In this document: in pieces, positions 46,919 to 64,000 of the stretch
How the letters are laid out: each line of letters opens with the position of its first letter
How positions within the stretch are numbered: position 1 is the first letter of the stretch
NCBI GenBank assembly: GCA_028564705.1
Contig: JAPXFQ010001133.1
Location: 5,160,001-5,224,000, forward strand
Direction of reading: 5' to 3'
DNA: 64,000 bases
Origin: Apricaphanius iberus
Lineage: Eukaryota; Chordata; Actinopteri; Cyprinodontiformes; Aphaniidae
Program-made: the position numbers and the translations under genes
Notes under the pieces: model-generated
The model's input: only the letters and a program-made list of their open reading frames with translations
Databases searched by the model: none
What the model was told of the DNA's origin: nothing

Positions 46919-47420
46919 AGGTTTACATGAAGCAACAGAAAGTAGAATTATTAGCTTAGTCCGACTGAAATCAGATTTTTGACATGCATGTATACACCTT
47001 AGTCCGGCTTAAATCGAATTGAACTGGATTTTTACAAGCTCGACTAAGCTACCAAGAAAATGCGAATCAGAAATGAGAATCAGACTACTCTGCAACCAAC
47101 TCCCCACCCGCACTCGCACACCCCCTCAGGAAGTTAGGAGACACGGAAGGACAACTCAGCAACAGCAACAGTGGTATTATAAGGATAATATTTTGGCTAA
47201 CACAAACATAAGCGGCGGATCAGCACATGTTTGGATTGACGAAGAGACGATGCATTGTGATTGTGAATGCCCTGCTTTGACTCTGTCTGCTTCTCTCCTG
47301 CCAGCCTTTGTTAACCGCTATATCGCTAAAACGTAAGGGTGCATATAGCCATCTATCATCAGGGAGTCGAATTTTACTTAATGTAATAATTCCATTAACT
47401 GAGTGACATGTAAACTGGCC
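46919..47420. mobile_element. possible inverted-repeat DNA element
   Basis: Ends GGTTTACATG and CATGTAAACTGG. Internal blocks TTAGTCCGACTGAAATCAG and TTAGTCCGGCTTAAATCG repeat each other in direct orientation. The superfamily is not determinable and no duplication is evident. Confidence 0.35.
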
Positions 47421-48624
47421 CCTGCATCCGAATCATCAATATTTACTAAATGCTTGGTAGTAACTACTACTCGACTGTTGATGTAGTAAGTTGAACAAGC
47501 GAGTAGTAGGCATGAAATCGGACCTACTGCTCCACCATTTTGCATGTCCTTAGACCCGGATATTTACATTACTTTAGGTTGCCTGTGGTCCCGTTAAACA
47601 ATAATCAGCTTAAATGTTTAATCAGTTGTCAAAACTAATCAATAACATAGCTACACTTTTACATTTATACGCCAAAATTGCGGCAGTGTCAATGGTTGAC
47701 ACTTCCTCAGTAGCCAAGGTCACTCTTCTACAATTTGTGTCCACCAGCTGCTTACTGTGGCAATAGTACATATCCGGGAATATAATGCCTAGTGCTTCAA
47801 TCCATACTGGACATTTACTAATTTCTTAAGTAACTAGTTGGTTACGCAGTCAGTTGAAATTGTTAGAATTAGTAAAACTCTAACCATCTAGAAGTTATTA
47901 AATATTGATATCATCTCTTTTTTTATATTTTAGTACCTTGTGACTGGTCTCAAAATTAAAAATGTACCCATTGGTGTCTGAGCACCCTTGCCCATTTATT
48001 GGTTGATAATTTGTTTTTTATTAAATTTGTCTTAGCACATCATTATATTTCCTGATCTGTTCTGTCACTCTGTGGTGCTGTCATTACTCTCCCTTGTCAA
48101 GCTGTGATGAATGGTACTATAGAGACCATAGATTTTAACATACTTTGACAGTGAGTGTGCAGGCAGAGATGTATGAAAGGAAAATGTATGGTCACTTAAT
48201 CCCCACAGTGGTTCACAAGTCTTAATAAATCATTGAAAAGTGGCTCAGAATAACTAGTGGTTGTTTAAAATCTAACACTAAAATTCTTATTTAAGTTTGA
48301 TTTGATTTATAAAGGAAAGATTAAAACCTGTTAGACAATTGATAGGTATATGAATCTGTCTGATGAATTTTGACATTCAACTATATCTAAAGTAAAAAGA
48401 TCAACATTAAGTTAAAAACTTTAATAATCATATTTTGTATGTATGAAATGTCAAATCTGGGCATTGTTTAGTGTATTTTGGGTTCCGTTTGTTGAGATTC
48501 AAATATTTTTTAAAATATGTATAACATGAGCAAGTGCTTTTATCTAAAACAGAGAAAACACAATTTATTCCAATACATTATCTTAAATCCCTATATTTTT
48601 AGATTTTCTTACATGGAGCAGATT

Positions 48625-48913
48625 ATCCATCCATCCATTTTCTGAACCGCTTAGTCCTCCAGGGGTCGCGGGGGGGATGGTGCCTATCTCCAGCTGTCAA
48701 CGGGCGAGAGGCGGGGTACACCCTGGACAGGTCACCAGTCCATCACAGGGCCACACATAGAGACAGACAGGACAAACAACCATGCACGCACACACTCACA
48801 CCTAAGGACAATTTAGAGTGATCAATTAACCTGACAGTCATGTATTTGGACTGTGGGAGGAAGCCGGAGTACCCGGAGAGAACCCACGCATGCACGGGGA
48901 GAACATGCAAACT
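48625..48913 (-). repeat. ubiquitous fish dispersed repeat, SINE-like
   Basis: Minus-strand copy of the repeat that on its own strand contains TTTGCATGTTCTCCCCGTG, TCCTCCCACAGTCCAAATAC, GTACCCCGCCTCTCGCCCG, and ends ATGGATGGATGGAT. The 5' head is truncated. The complete family begins with a tRNA-like A box; the copy at 55,124 shows it. Confidence 0.75.
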
Positions 48914-49477
48914 TAGAGCAGATCAGAAGCCTTTTAAAGCCAGGCTGCAGTCAGTTTTACCTTCTGAACTACAACAGCTTTAAAACTGTTTTACCAAAAG
49001 TGATGGATGGCACTCTTTTAGTTTCTATCCAGGGAATGCTTGTTTTCTTGGGGATTGCAAATACTTCCAAGAATCTGAATTTTTCTTTCTTGTGAGGGAA
49101 AAGCAAGGTAGTCTTCTTTATCCCAGCTCACTGGCAGTACACAGCATTGTTTGGGACAGTGGTCAAGCACCAATATTTTACATGGGGAAACACTGGTCAT
49201 TCCAGCGCTTCATGTGGTATATCACTACAGGTACTTAGGGGAAGGTGTTACTGGACGTTATTGCAATGTTGAGATGTGAACTTTTGAAGCACTTGGTTTT
49301 GCTGTAATACCAGTTACTAGCCTATGCCTATACAGAATGAAACTGATAATTTTCTTTGATCAAATTAATGATAAAAATTGAACTAAACTATCAATTATTT
49401 ATACTGTCTGAAGTCAGTCCATTTTGAATAAAGCATCTGGGGCAAATATGTTTTGCTGACTTATTTGCAACATTTTA
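48914..49477. other. unassigned sequence
   Basis: Nothing recognised. Confidence 0.45.
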
Positions 49478-49481
49478 TGTT

Positions 49482-50257
49482 TGTTGGGTATTTATCAATT
49501 GAAATTGATAAAGAGCTATGGTCTATCTGGTATTGTTAAGAATATTAACTAATAATTGTAAATTAGTAGTTAATTATTCTTTAAATTTAATTTAATCGGG
49601 CACCACCAGCCTCTGGGCTAGAAAACAAGATCTTATCTCTATTCAAAGAAGATTATCAACCAATAATCTCACTTTTAATTATTAATTATTAGTGATTACC
49701 AGAAAGACCTTATCTGAAGGAAATTAATCCTTGCAGTAATTCACACACACACTCAGAATAAAAGAAACCAGATATTTGATTACATTTAACTAATTTATTC
49801 TAAAAACACAACTAAAATAAAAACACTACTTATACCAAATGGTTCTGTCAAGACTAATGGTATACCTGAGCAATATGGTGACCAGTGGTGACGTCACTTA
49901 GGCGCGTCATGGAGCGCTTCCTGTTGACGTTTGTGCGCGGCCCCTCGCGTGCACGCATAGAGGTGGCGTACGGACGTGAACGCGCAGCAAATTGGGAGCC
50001 GAACCAGAGAGGACGGGAAGTTCTGTGATTCAGAGCTTTAAATAAGGCGCCCGTGCTGTTCCCTCCTACTTTGTGCGGATTGTCCACTCACACTGCACGG
50101 AACTGCAGCGGGTCTGATGGATTGTCGCTCGTGCCAATCCGCGCTCAGCTGGGGAGGGGAAAGGGGGAAACACACAGGGCTGCCTTTGGCGCACTGGAAT
50201 GCTGGCGTCATAATTGTAAGGCCCTTTGATATCGCATACATGGCTCAGACTCCAACA
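49482..50257 (+). mobile_element. solo-LTR-like element, copy 3
   Basis: Starts TGTTGGGTAT (49482) and ends CTCAGACTCCAACA (50257), close to the GTCAGACCCAACA end of copy 1. The flanks TGTT and TGTG match at 3 of 4 positions. It shares the AT-rich head and the ACACACTCAGAATAAAAG block with copy 1, and TAGCCTCTGGGCTAGAAA with copy 2, but lacks most of the 3' GC-rich half, giving 776 bp. TGACGTCA (49889-49896) is a perfect CRE palindrome, decayed in copy 1 (near 2593). The copy preserves an uninterrupted version of the site into which the L1-like LINE inserted in copy 2. Confidence 0.65.
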
Positions 50258-54790
<4,533 letters not shown>

Positions 54791-54794
54791 GTGT

Positions 54795-55090
54795 TTCTTC
54801 TGTGGGAGCCCTCTGCCTCAGATGCAGCGGTCGGCTGTGGCTGCCTTGGTGCTCCCCAGGTAGTGCTTGGGTGGAGGTGGGGGTACCAGCTCGCCCTCCT
54901 CTGAGCGCCCTGGGTCAGTGCCTCGGCTGCTGCTGCTGATGCAGATGGGTCCCATGATGACGTTTGTGATGATGATCTTATTTTCCGTTTGGGAAAGGGA
55001 GGAGTTGTGGGGTCATTTTAATCTGTAAAGCACTTTGAGAAGCTTTGTACTTTGAAAAGTGCTTTATAAATGAAGTTTTGATTTGATTAT
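54795..55090 (+). repeat. LINE or SINE 3' tail fragment
   Basis: A GC-rich block followed by GTAAAGCACTTTGAGAAG and AAAGTGCTTTATAAATGAAG with a TTTTGATTTGATT end. This is a common 3' terminus among fish retroposons; the parent family is not determinable. It is noncoding. Confidence 0.5.
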
Positions 55091-55123
55091 TTAAAGATAT
55101 ATTACATCAGTTTATACTCAATA

Positions 55124-55361
55124 GGGCTGCATGGTGGCGCAGTGGTTAGGACCTTTCTGCATGGAGTTTGCATGTTCTCCCCATGCGTGGGTTCCATCTG
55201 GGTATTCTGGGTTCCTCCCACAGAACATGACTGTCAGGTTAATTGATCAATCTAAATTGAGCACTTTCAACCATTGTGCGTGCATGGTTGTTTGTCCGGT
55301 CTGTCTCTATGTGTGGCCCTGTGATGGACTGGCGACCTGTCCAGGGTGTACCCCGCCTCCA
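55124..55361 (+). repeat. tRNA-like-headed fish dispersed repeat, copy 2
   Basis: Starts GGGCTGCATGGTGGCGCAGT. TGGCGCAGTGG (55134-55144) fits an RNA polymerase III A box. The expected B box is missing because the copy jumps from TTAGGACC straight to TTTCTGCATGGAGTTTGCAT. It then follows the family to GGTGTACCCCGCCTCCAATC and is truncated before the ATGG tail. The opposite-strand relative is at 48,625-48,913. The 102-codon ORF here is an artefact. Confidence 0.7.
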
Positions 55362-57374
55362 ATCCAAATAAATCCAAATAGCCCGCTATCTTCCACACAA
55401 ACCCGATGCCCTTTTCTGGTGCTTTGTATAGTTGAGTAGATTTTATCAATTGCATTCAGAGACCAGCTGACCATTTCCATATTTCAACTTGTTCGGTTTG
55501 GTTTGGAGAAAAATGCAAAAAGATGCTCCAGACGGAGGCACAGGAGACCGAGAACTGTGGGATAAGACACAGGAGGAGGAGGGAGAGAAAAAGCGTCCGG
55601 CCTCGCCGAGAGCCGGAAGTTAGACCTTTGGATGGGTATTTATCCTTGTGTTGTATAATGTGCTTTGATTCTGTGTTCTATCTTATAAAGTCAATGTAAG
55701 ACTTCATTTTTGAAAAGAGCTGATGGTTTAGCCTACCTGTTTTGTTTATCGTTATTCAGTAAAGGATCATAGTTTTGATGTGTCTATATAATTATATGTG
55801 ATCATGTGTATCTTATACAATGGAGTGTAAGGGTCACACTGAGAAAAAGTCATGGATTTTTGAGACTGGTTCTTTCTGCGGAAAAATGCATTTACTTTTT
55901 ATGGTTATGTGACTACAGTAGAAAAGGGGAGAGAAATGGTGCAGAGAGATTTGGCAAATGTCCATGGGTCTAGAGTCGAACCCGAGACGACCACCATGAG
56001 TGCTGAGGCTTCTGAACATGGGGCTCCTATCTTGAGTACTACGCTACACTCCACAGACATTTTTTAAAGTACTGATACTTATCACAATGTGATGCTGACA
56101 ATAGGATTACACAGGAGTGGATATTCTTTGCTTTCCCATCCAACTCCTGTTAAAAAAAATCCTCCAGATGATCTCACACACTAAATTATATATTAATTAT
56201 CATCACAATGAAGTGATGACATCTTGATTCTTGAGGAGGTCTTTATTTTCTCATCCAACATCTAATTCTGAAAAAAAAATACATTTGCGATTTAAAATAA
56301 AAATAGTGTGCAAAACCAGTTTGCTCGGACGTGTCAATATGAAAGAATCCATAGAAAGGAGAGGGTAGCCTTAGTAGGTTAAAGAAAGATAACAGAAACA
56401 TTAATAAGAAAAAAAACTGCTAAAAGCTGTCTTCAAGAACAGCCTTGTGGATAACATTATATTATTTTGCATGAAGTAAAGTAATATTTACTTGTGCCAG
56501 AACTGGTACAAAAATTTCCAAGATATCAAACTGCAGCTGTTCTGAAAAAAATTAATAAATTGACATATCAAGAATTAAAAGAGAGAATGTAGTTTTTGCT
56601 TTTTAGTACTTTGTAAAAACAAGTAGGGCATAATTAGTATGCATCAAACGTTGCCTGTCAACCACCATTAAACGGCTTATGGTATTATTTTAAGTTTTTT
56701 TTTCTTAAGTTATAAATATCCTACGTTATGGAACTCACTATACATTTCCGACTTTCTTCGAATGCATCACAGGTGTACAGATACAGCGTACTGCTGCAGA
56801 GGAGCTGCCTTTTTTTCCTATTGAAGTGCAAAGATATAGAACAATGTTTGTATGTGGCTTATAAAACAAAGACTTATATTCCTACAGATTTATTTTTTAC
56901 TCTTACATTTATTTTAAATATTGGACACTTTGTTCTTTAGTCGGTGAAATGTACCAACAACTGTTTATGATTGGTCAGTAGATGTACTGTGCGCAGCTAT
57001 GCAGAGCACATTGATGATAACTACTCGCGTTAGTCATGTGACTTTTAACAAATCAGCTGCAAGTTTGACAGAAATACCAGTAAATTAAAATGATATATAT
57101 CTACAGTCAAACTGTCCATATTGAAGGTGAACTTAAATGTTTTATTTTTGTTTTTTTCATTCCAGCTCTTGCCCAGCCCTGTTGATTATTTGTCTTGTAT
57201 TTTCCCAGTAACATGATTATAAAAAAACTTCACTCCCATTTCACGGGAATCTGGCAGGAATCACTTGACCCTCTGGGATCCCAAAAGATTATGAGCATTT
57301 AATGCAGATGTGCCAAAAGATTAAGTATCTCCTTGTTTGTAAAACCTATAGTGAAGGACAAATTCCACAAAATG
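55362..57374. other. unassigned AT-rich sequence
   Basis: No gene or named repeat recognised. Confidence 0.45.
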
Positions 57375-57732
57375 GTCGGCAGTAGGGATGCAATGAAACC
57401 ACTTTTTTCAAACTTATACGATACGATACTTGGATCTGAGTTCTTGCCGATACGGAGTACTAATAATGATAGTTCTGCCCCACACAGACAAAAAAAAAAC
57501 ATTACTTGAAAGACAGGTTGTATTTTCTTCTCTAATTGTTACAAAAAATGATGGTGAATTAGATAAAAAAAACTATATATTAATAAAATTACCAAAAAAA
57601 CAAAAAATTCAAGGGAAAAATAAACATTTTCTGCAAAATTATTGCAGTGTTTTCACATTTTAAGTATCGGTTCATGGTATCGGCCCTGATACCCAATACC
57701 AGTATAGGTATCGGTGCATCCCTAGTCTGTAG
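57375..57732. mobile_element. hAT-type MITE
   Basis: 342 bp at 57383-57724 with ends TAGGGATGCAATGAAACC and, read inward from 57724, TAGGGATGCACCGATACC. The 8-bp flanks GTCGGCAG and GTCTGTAG match at 6 of 8 positions. It is noncoding; the 77-codon ORF inside is AT-rich artefact. Confidence 0.75.
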
Positions 57733-60700
57733 CCTTCATTCAAAAACCTTCCTCCTCCTCATCATCATCATCATCATCAAGATGGGATCACACAGTGCGA
57801 TTTCAGCCGTCCTAGTAAAGAATTGTGATGAAAATTTGTGCATCTGATTCACATCTCTGTGGCCGTGCTCCCAGACAGCTTAACTTGGGTTCATACGACC
57901 AAAACCAGCCCACAGGTTACAATATTGTGACTTTATTCTCGTAAATCTATGACTTTGGTCTCAAGGTCTGTGATTTTGTTTTTCTCTTTGGCCCTAATAT
58001 AAAGTCATTTTATAAATAACCTAATAGTCTATGGGAAACTGTTAACTATCTGATGATTGCAACATCTTCTAGAATCATATTCTTTCCAAAGTGTTCAAAA
58101 TTAATCATCACAAATTTTCTGATAACTATGTGTAGTGGGCAATGAAATAACTATAAATTTCCAGTTTGTGTGCTAACAGAGAAAAGGGATGTGTGTAAAC
58201 CTAGCCTGATTAAGAGAAGGTTTTCTCCACTGAATAAATTTCCATGGTAACTTATACCTAGGAGTGTCAAATTACAGCGTTAATTGCGATTAATTAATTA
58301 TAGCTATTTTTAGCGCGCCATGTTTTTTAATCGCATTAATACATTTTTTCACTTTTAATTGTATTGTTTCTGTATGCTAGTTGCCTTTAAATGAAATCAA
58401 TTTTTGTGCTTTGGGCTTCTTGTGCTTAAGTTGTTAGGGGTAATCGAAAACTGTAAACTTATCATAAGTTGACTGTCTTCCATTGTAGTAGGGATGGAGG
58501 GTGACGTAAGAAGGAGCGTGGAGTTGCAGGCAGGTAACTCAACTCAACACGGATAAATTGAGCCAGGATATACAAGATATCCTGGATTAATCCCTTATGC
58601 TAGTTTTGAGCAACAGGCCGCTGTTTAGGATAAATATTATTGTTGTCTAAAACATATAGTAAACATTTGAATTTTCTCTGTCAAATACATGCACCATTAC
58701 CATTGCTCAGAGATTGTAAGGCAACTATTTAGGAAAGGCGCTTGAATATCAGTCACCCACAGTGATCAAAGTTTCATTTGTGTCTCATTATCGAGATCAC
58801 AGATTTATTTGTATATCTGCATGTGAAACATTTAAAAAGGAGGGGTTTCTGTGTGTGAAAAAATAAAGACTTTTGAAACATATATTCACACTAAATTTTG
58901 AGCTTTGTAAAACGTATTATGCCTTCATTACATTGTTAAAGCCCTTTTAAGGAGATTTTAACTATTTTGTATTGTATTATTGTGACCGTGCTAACACATT
59001 TTTAAAGCTATGATCAAGCAAAATTTCCAAAGAAAAAGTTGATAAATTATCTAAAATTTTGCTAAAAGTAATTCTTTGCCACTCAAGCACAAAAATGAAC
59101 AAAAAACTCATGAAAATATATATTTTTAAAATCGCTTCACCTTAAAGATAATTGAAAACATATTTTAACTTGAAGACATGCCAATAATGGTTCTGTATAT
59201 GAAAACAAAATTACTACTTAAATACAGATCTGTCTTTGGTATTAAATACAATTTCCTATTATGCAACAAAAACAACAACAAAAACTAACACGTAATGATC
59301 TGAGTTTAAAATGACATAACATATTTTAAGGATCTGTGAAGTAATAAAATGTTTGTTTTAGTCAGCTTTGTAAATGGAATCACTGAAAATCCTGTTAGTG
59401 CAGGACCAGTACAGGCAAACACAGAGTAATCTCTCATTGACGCTGTGTGTAACTGTTTGACCTTTCCTCACCACCTGCTCTCTCTCCTAGCGTCAGTGTT
59501 TTGTACCCAGCTGGCAACGATTCAGAATGTATCTGGCAAGCGCCCCTTTTCTCTTCCCGAATTTCAGCTCCTGCCTTTTCTTACATGGAGGTCAATCCAT
59601 TTGCCCTATGCCGCTCTTGTTAGTCACGAGTCAGGTGGTGTGTCATTTTCCTCACTGGGCTTTTATCTTTCTTCCAAGTTCATTGTCACCTTTGCTGCAC
59701 AGTTACTTTGGTTTTGGTTGTGGATGACTGTTTTCTCATATATATTTTTTGTATGCTAACTTGTATTAATAGTTTTGAAATGAGGTTCTGTAAAATTATT
59801 AAGAATCTTTCTTACCTGTAGTAGAAACATGCTATATTTTCATTTTTGATTTTCGATATTTTGATTTTGTAGAAACAGAATGGTGAGATTTTAACATCCG
59901 GTCAGGCACAGTTCTAGCTCATTTATAGTAGTTAAGACCTACAATCTAAAGCATATCAAACTACAGTTTAACTCAAAATTAATTATGGCCCTGATAGATA
60001 TAAACATATTCTCTTTCAACCATTAAGTTTGTATCTGACAGGAAATAGTAAAAAAAAATGGGTATCAGGTGTAATAGTATAAATGGGGTATCAGTTTAAA
60101 CAATAAGTATATTTTTTTATTTATAGTTTAACAACAAAATCAAAGCTTAAATATGATTTATGTCCTTTTTAATAGTCACTGGAAAAGCCTTCATTGTTAT
60201 TATGCTTTATTGTTATTATGCTTCATATAGCTCCTGTATGTTTTCAGTGGTGTCTTGACTATTTTTCTTTTGGAAACCAATACATTTTTGCTTTTATATT
60301 ATTGGTAAACATTTAAGCATATGTTCTTAACATGAAAATGTTGTTACTATTAGTATGCTTACTCAAGTTGCACACTTGTAATTGAATAAATGTATATCAT
60401 TTAAAACATGTTTTACTGTGCCAAAAACCTTTTCTTAATATATTCCTTATATTCTTCATACTGTTAAGGTATTCCAGCTGGGAGTGCTCCAATCGATCGG
60501 CCACAGATAATTATCGCCCGTTTTTGGTGGAAAAGTGTGTGATTGGTGTTCGCAGATCAATGCCTTTCATTCCCGATCCCAAGTACTGGTACTGACTTTA
60601 TTTTTATAGTCTATGTACTGACTATGAAGCGGTTACCCTTCCCAGCCGGCAGAGACGCTGTACTTTACCCTTCCCCTTCACTGTACTTAGTACGCATGGC

Positions 60701-61256
60701 GGCAAACCCACAATAAGAAACATCTCTTCAGTTGACATTTGACTGAATTGTTTATGCATTGTACTTTCAAGATTTTTTGTTTTCTCTTGAAACAGGAAAA
60801 CCATGCTTTTTTCTAAATTAAGGTGATTTTTATTGTTCCTTTTCCCAAATCATGTAACACATGCAGTGGCACTCACCATAATTAAACGAAAAATTTATAG
60901 CCAAACTATGTGATTGGTATCACTGATTGGAAAGGATCGGCATCACTTTCTAATAAATGTTTATATACCCATTCAGAATAACAAATTAAAACTCCTCATG
61001 GCTAATTTTGACCAAAAAAAACGATATTTCCTTTGCTGTCCTTACTTTATATTTGCAAAAAGGTTCTATTTTCTGATTGAACTAATGATTTAAGACACTA
61101 AACCACTCACCTTGAGGCAACAGTGCAAACTATCCTTAAAACATAAATCAACAGTTACCTGCATGTCTGAATTCCTAATGTTCTAATTGGCCAGAAGTAG
61201 CCAAAAATACACTAATTTGAGTCTCATTTATCCCTCATGATTGTTGTTCAAATCTT
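57733..61256. other. unassigned; hAT-like ends near 58,259 and 60,480
   Basis: TAGGAGTGTCAAATTACAGC at 58,259 with AGCGCGCCATG (about 58,312) matches one end of a common fish hAT family. GTGCTCCAATCGATCGGCCA (60,485) with GATCGGCATCAC (60,935) resembles another. Neither can be delimited. No gene recognised. Confidence 0.4.
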
Positions 61257-61660
61257 TCACCTCAGTTTTTCCACCTTAAGTGCTATGATAATATGTGGTC
61301 CAATATTACCAACAAACTTTCTGCTTTCACTTCTCATCACACTGGAAAAGGTTGAGTTGCTCACACTTTCCTTGTGTGGTGCGTGGTCACTTTCTTTCAG
61401 GAACCACACATAAATGTTGAGAGGTCTTAACCTTCTATGCTGACATGCATCCATGCCCTCACTCCGTGATAGGCTGGCACACAGCAACACCTCTTTGGCA
61501 GTGTTTAAGCTGTTTTCATCATGCTGAGATACAGCTTTCCTGTCTCTCTGCAGAGCTGCTCTTGCCATGTGGTGGTCTGGCACATATTGGCCTTTTCTTG
61601 GCAGAGGTTGCATGATTACTTCTTTCCATCGGGGCTTTTGTTTGGCATAGGGATAGAATG
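61257..61660 (-). other. unexplained open frame, possible exon
   Basis: A minus-strand frame stays open for about 130 codons; the first ATG is at 61,613, giving 118 aa, and about a dozen further codons are open upstream. The protein is hydrophilic with no membrane segment, signal or motif I recognise; it starts MQPLPRKGQYVPDHH and is rich in His, Ser and Arg. The coding strand shows a possible splice donor GAG|GTGAAA right at the end of the frame (about 61,254) but only a weak acceptor. It could be an exon of an unidentified gene, a fragment of an unrecognised transposase or chance. Confidence 0.25.
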
Positions 61661-61863
61661 AGCTTTATCAACACATCACTGGCCTGATAACCTCTTCTGT
61701 CTGTTACACAGTAGCTCTGACCTTACATTCTGTACCTGGGGCAAATTTCCCCCAAACGTGACATACACAGTTCTAGAATTTCTTAGACAGTCATGGTTTA
61801 AAAGTCCTTACTCCTGTCTTATTCGTTTTCCTTATGAAGTGAAGTAACTCTGAAATAACATTT

Positions 61864-61865
61864 TA

Positions 61866-61953
<88 letters not shown>
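61864..61953. repeat. (AT)n microsatellite
   Basis: About 45 AT units with one C substitution near 61,884. Confidence 0.95.
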
Positions 61954-61956
<3 letters not shown>

Positions 61957-64000
61957 ATATGTAAGCCTCAATATATTTCTATTCCATGCTGTGAACTGGG
62001 CAGCACTTTTTAAATTATCTACGTAATTTATGCATACTTGATAGTAAATGGAGTGTCATCATATAAACCCTACAAATACAAGATAAGCAGACACTTTGTT
62101 ACACAAATCTGCTTTGAACTAATGTATCAAAGTGAATTCCTAGCTCTTCAAACACCAGCTGTGTATTCTTGTACATACCTTTTCCGAATCATATTTTCCC
62201 AATTTGAAAATATACATTTGTATTTGTTTCTTTCAACAATTGACTTGGATATCAATTATAAGGAACTTTCTTTCTTTTTTTTCTCCTCTGTTGTTTTTCT
62301 TCTCTCATATTTTAAATGTAGTTTTAAACATGATATTAAATACATGTAAGTTAAATGTAGATGTAACATTCTAATATTGTACAATTACCTTATTCTTTAT
62401 TATTCTGGATGATGGAAATACATAAAGCCATTCGTTTACTTCTATTGCTCCTGAGCCAAGTTGGTATTTGAATCACTGACCAAGCTTGTGGGTCCAATTC
62501 ATTGCAAATGGCATTTCTTTGGCTGTAAATCAACAGCCCGCTGTATATTTTACATGGGCAATGCCTTTATGTCTCGCTCTCTGAGTAGTAGTGCCCGCTG
62601 TACCAGATGATGCCCTGCAGGTTAGCGGATTTGGCAGCTACTTTTTTGTGATTCACTGTTTTGACGCCGTTTTGTCCCAGGCTGTCTATATGTGTTTTTG
62701 TGCCCATCAGGGTCAACGAGCAAAGAGCTCCTAGTTTCTGCACTCCAATTCCCTTTTGTTTGTTCTGCATGAGTCTTCATTGCTCACGGTTTTATCTCTC
62801 TCTTTTCAGTCTGCTTGTGGTGTCTTCTTTATCTTCTTTGTATCTTATTCTGTCATTCATGGCCCCAGCTTCCGTTTTTCCTTTTCGATTCGTTCTGCAT
62901 CTCGCCAGATTTATCTCTCTTCCCTTTCTTTGTTAATCTGTCCTATGTTTATTCACTCTCACTGAATTTCCTGCTGTCATATTTATATTTTGGCCTTTTG
63001 CGCTATAAGATCTTCTTTTATCTTGACTGTCTATATGGTGGGCTTACAGACAAAAAAAATCCCACAGACACACATGGGGGTGACACACATACTTCATTTA
63101 GAAGCAGATTTCCAAAGACACGTTAATAAAAGAAATTATCTTAAATTTAAAAAGTTTGTGTGAACATAAATTAATTCAATTTGAATTTTGTGTAATCTTC
63201 ACCAATGATTACAAAAGTAAGACCTTAATTCTGCCTCTGGAAGTAAGGCAGTTGTGTTCTTGGTCCGTTTCCAAATAGATTTGGGGTCGATCCAGTCCGA
63301 TACTCAACTCAGCCTCAAATAAAATGTATTTATTAATAAATGAAAAGCTATAAACAGAGTAGAAGGATTTTTTTTAAGATCTTCAAGTCCAAACTACATA
63401 CATCCAGTTTTAGGGTCCTATTATTCACCACCACAAATATTTTCCTGTTTTTATTGTTATAAACTGCATATTTTAAGATTTATCATACTTTGTCTTTCCA
63501 AATTTTTTACCTCTGATCTACCTCTGATCTTTCAAATTTTGGCAGCATGAGTTTAATAGAACATATGAATATTTTTACAGTCCAGAAGAAGAAGGAAAAA
63601 AAGTGCTGTTTTAATTGGCAATACAAATCGTGCCAAAGCAGCTAATCTCTTATAAAATGTGCTAATAAGTTATTTTGGATGTTGTTTGAAATAGTACATT
63701 CTTAACTTCACATTTCTGATTCCAATTCTGTCTTATTCTACATTCATGGTCTGTTCAGATCATTCAGGATCGATGAGTTTCTACCCAAATGAGGGACCAA
63801 CCTTTGGACCCAACATTTATGTATCTTTACATTTTTTTTTTACAAAAAACAGAAGGAAACCCTGAATTTTTCCACATTTTAATGAGACTGTCTCAAAATG
63901 ATGTTATGTTTGTAGATCACCAAAAATGAAGCGGCATATTAAAATTTGAAAGCATTTTTGCGATCAAGAAGATTCAAATGTTTCGACAATGTGAGTGGAG
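61954..64000. other. unassigned AT-rich sequence
   Basis: No gene or named repeat recognised up to the window end; the open frames at 62,661-63,126 are Phe/Leu/Ser-rich and overlap in several phases of a T/C-rich tract. Confidence 0.45.

Larger units (their letters stand above)
42909..48624. other. unassigned AT-rich sequence with minor repeats
   Basis: No gene recognised over 5.7 kb. Minor items are a short dispersed-repeat fragment at 43,084-43,145 (related to 7,335), a TA microsatellite at 44,625-44,660, and a possible DNA transposon at about 46,919-47,420 (GGTTTACATG and CATGTAAACTGG at its ends, no clear duplication). Open frames are short and look noncoding. Confidence 0.4.

Noticed and set aside
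62661..63126. Three overlapping 69-103 codon ORFs as a membrane protein
   Set aside because: Phe/Leu/Ser-rich in several phases of a T/C-rich tract; typical of noncoding composition.

Overview
The window looks like an AT-rich, gene-poor stretch of teleost fish genome. The evidence is the repeat content: an L1-like LINE, an L2/CR1-type LINE whose 3' tail is a short TCAGAA-type repeat, Tc1, piggyBac, PIF/Harbinger and hAT relics, and several dispersed repeats familiar from fish introns and UTRs. I recognise no host protein-coding gene, tRNA, rRNA or CRISPR. Most of the space between transposons shows nothing I can name.

The centrepiece (10,605-19,282) is a full-length non-LTR retrotransposon of the L1 type on the + strand. 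Both ORFs are open: ORF1 (coiled coil plus RNA-binding domain) and ORF2 (apurinic-type endonuclease, reverse transcriptase with YADD, C-terminal CCHC motif). All recognisable catalytic residues are present and a 14-bp target-site duplication flanks the element. It has an unusually long (about 3.36 kb), G-rich 3' UTR, a 5' UTR with a TCTCGCGAGA palindrome and a YY1-like site, and about 106 bp of extra sequence before its poly(A) that a truncated relative at 25.7 kb lacks (candidate 3' transduction). ORF1 protein would package the RNA and ORF2 protein would nick the target and reverse-transcribe it.

This LINE lies inside an LTR-like element (10,481-20,347, 4-bp duplication GATC), which itself lies inside a decayed minus-strand LINE fragment (9,557 to about 20,400): a three-level nest. 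Two more copies of the LTR-like element lie at 2,149-3,776 and 49,482-50,257, all in the same orientation.

Elsewhere: a 5'-truncated L2-like LINE with an open 361-codon reverse transcriptase (4,622-5,982, minus); a second decayed reverse transcriptase (about 20,640-21,030, minus); a PIF/Harbinger relic inserted in one arm of a long-inverted-repeat transposon (27,622-29,146); a decayed piggyBac with TTAA at both ends (31,433-32,763); a hAT relic keeping a BED zinc-finger exon (33,641-35,278); a 5' Tc1 fragment (38,989-39,655); hAT-type non-autonomous elements with 8-bp duplications (41,849-42,908; 57,375-57,732); and microsatellites including a perfect GATA array (51,931-52,060). One unexplained minus-strand ORF (61,257-61,660) is the only candidate for non-transposon coding sequence.
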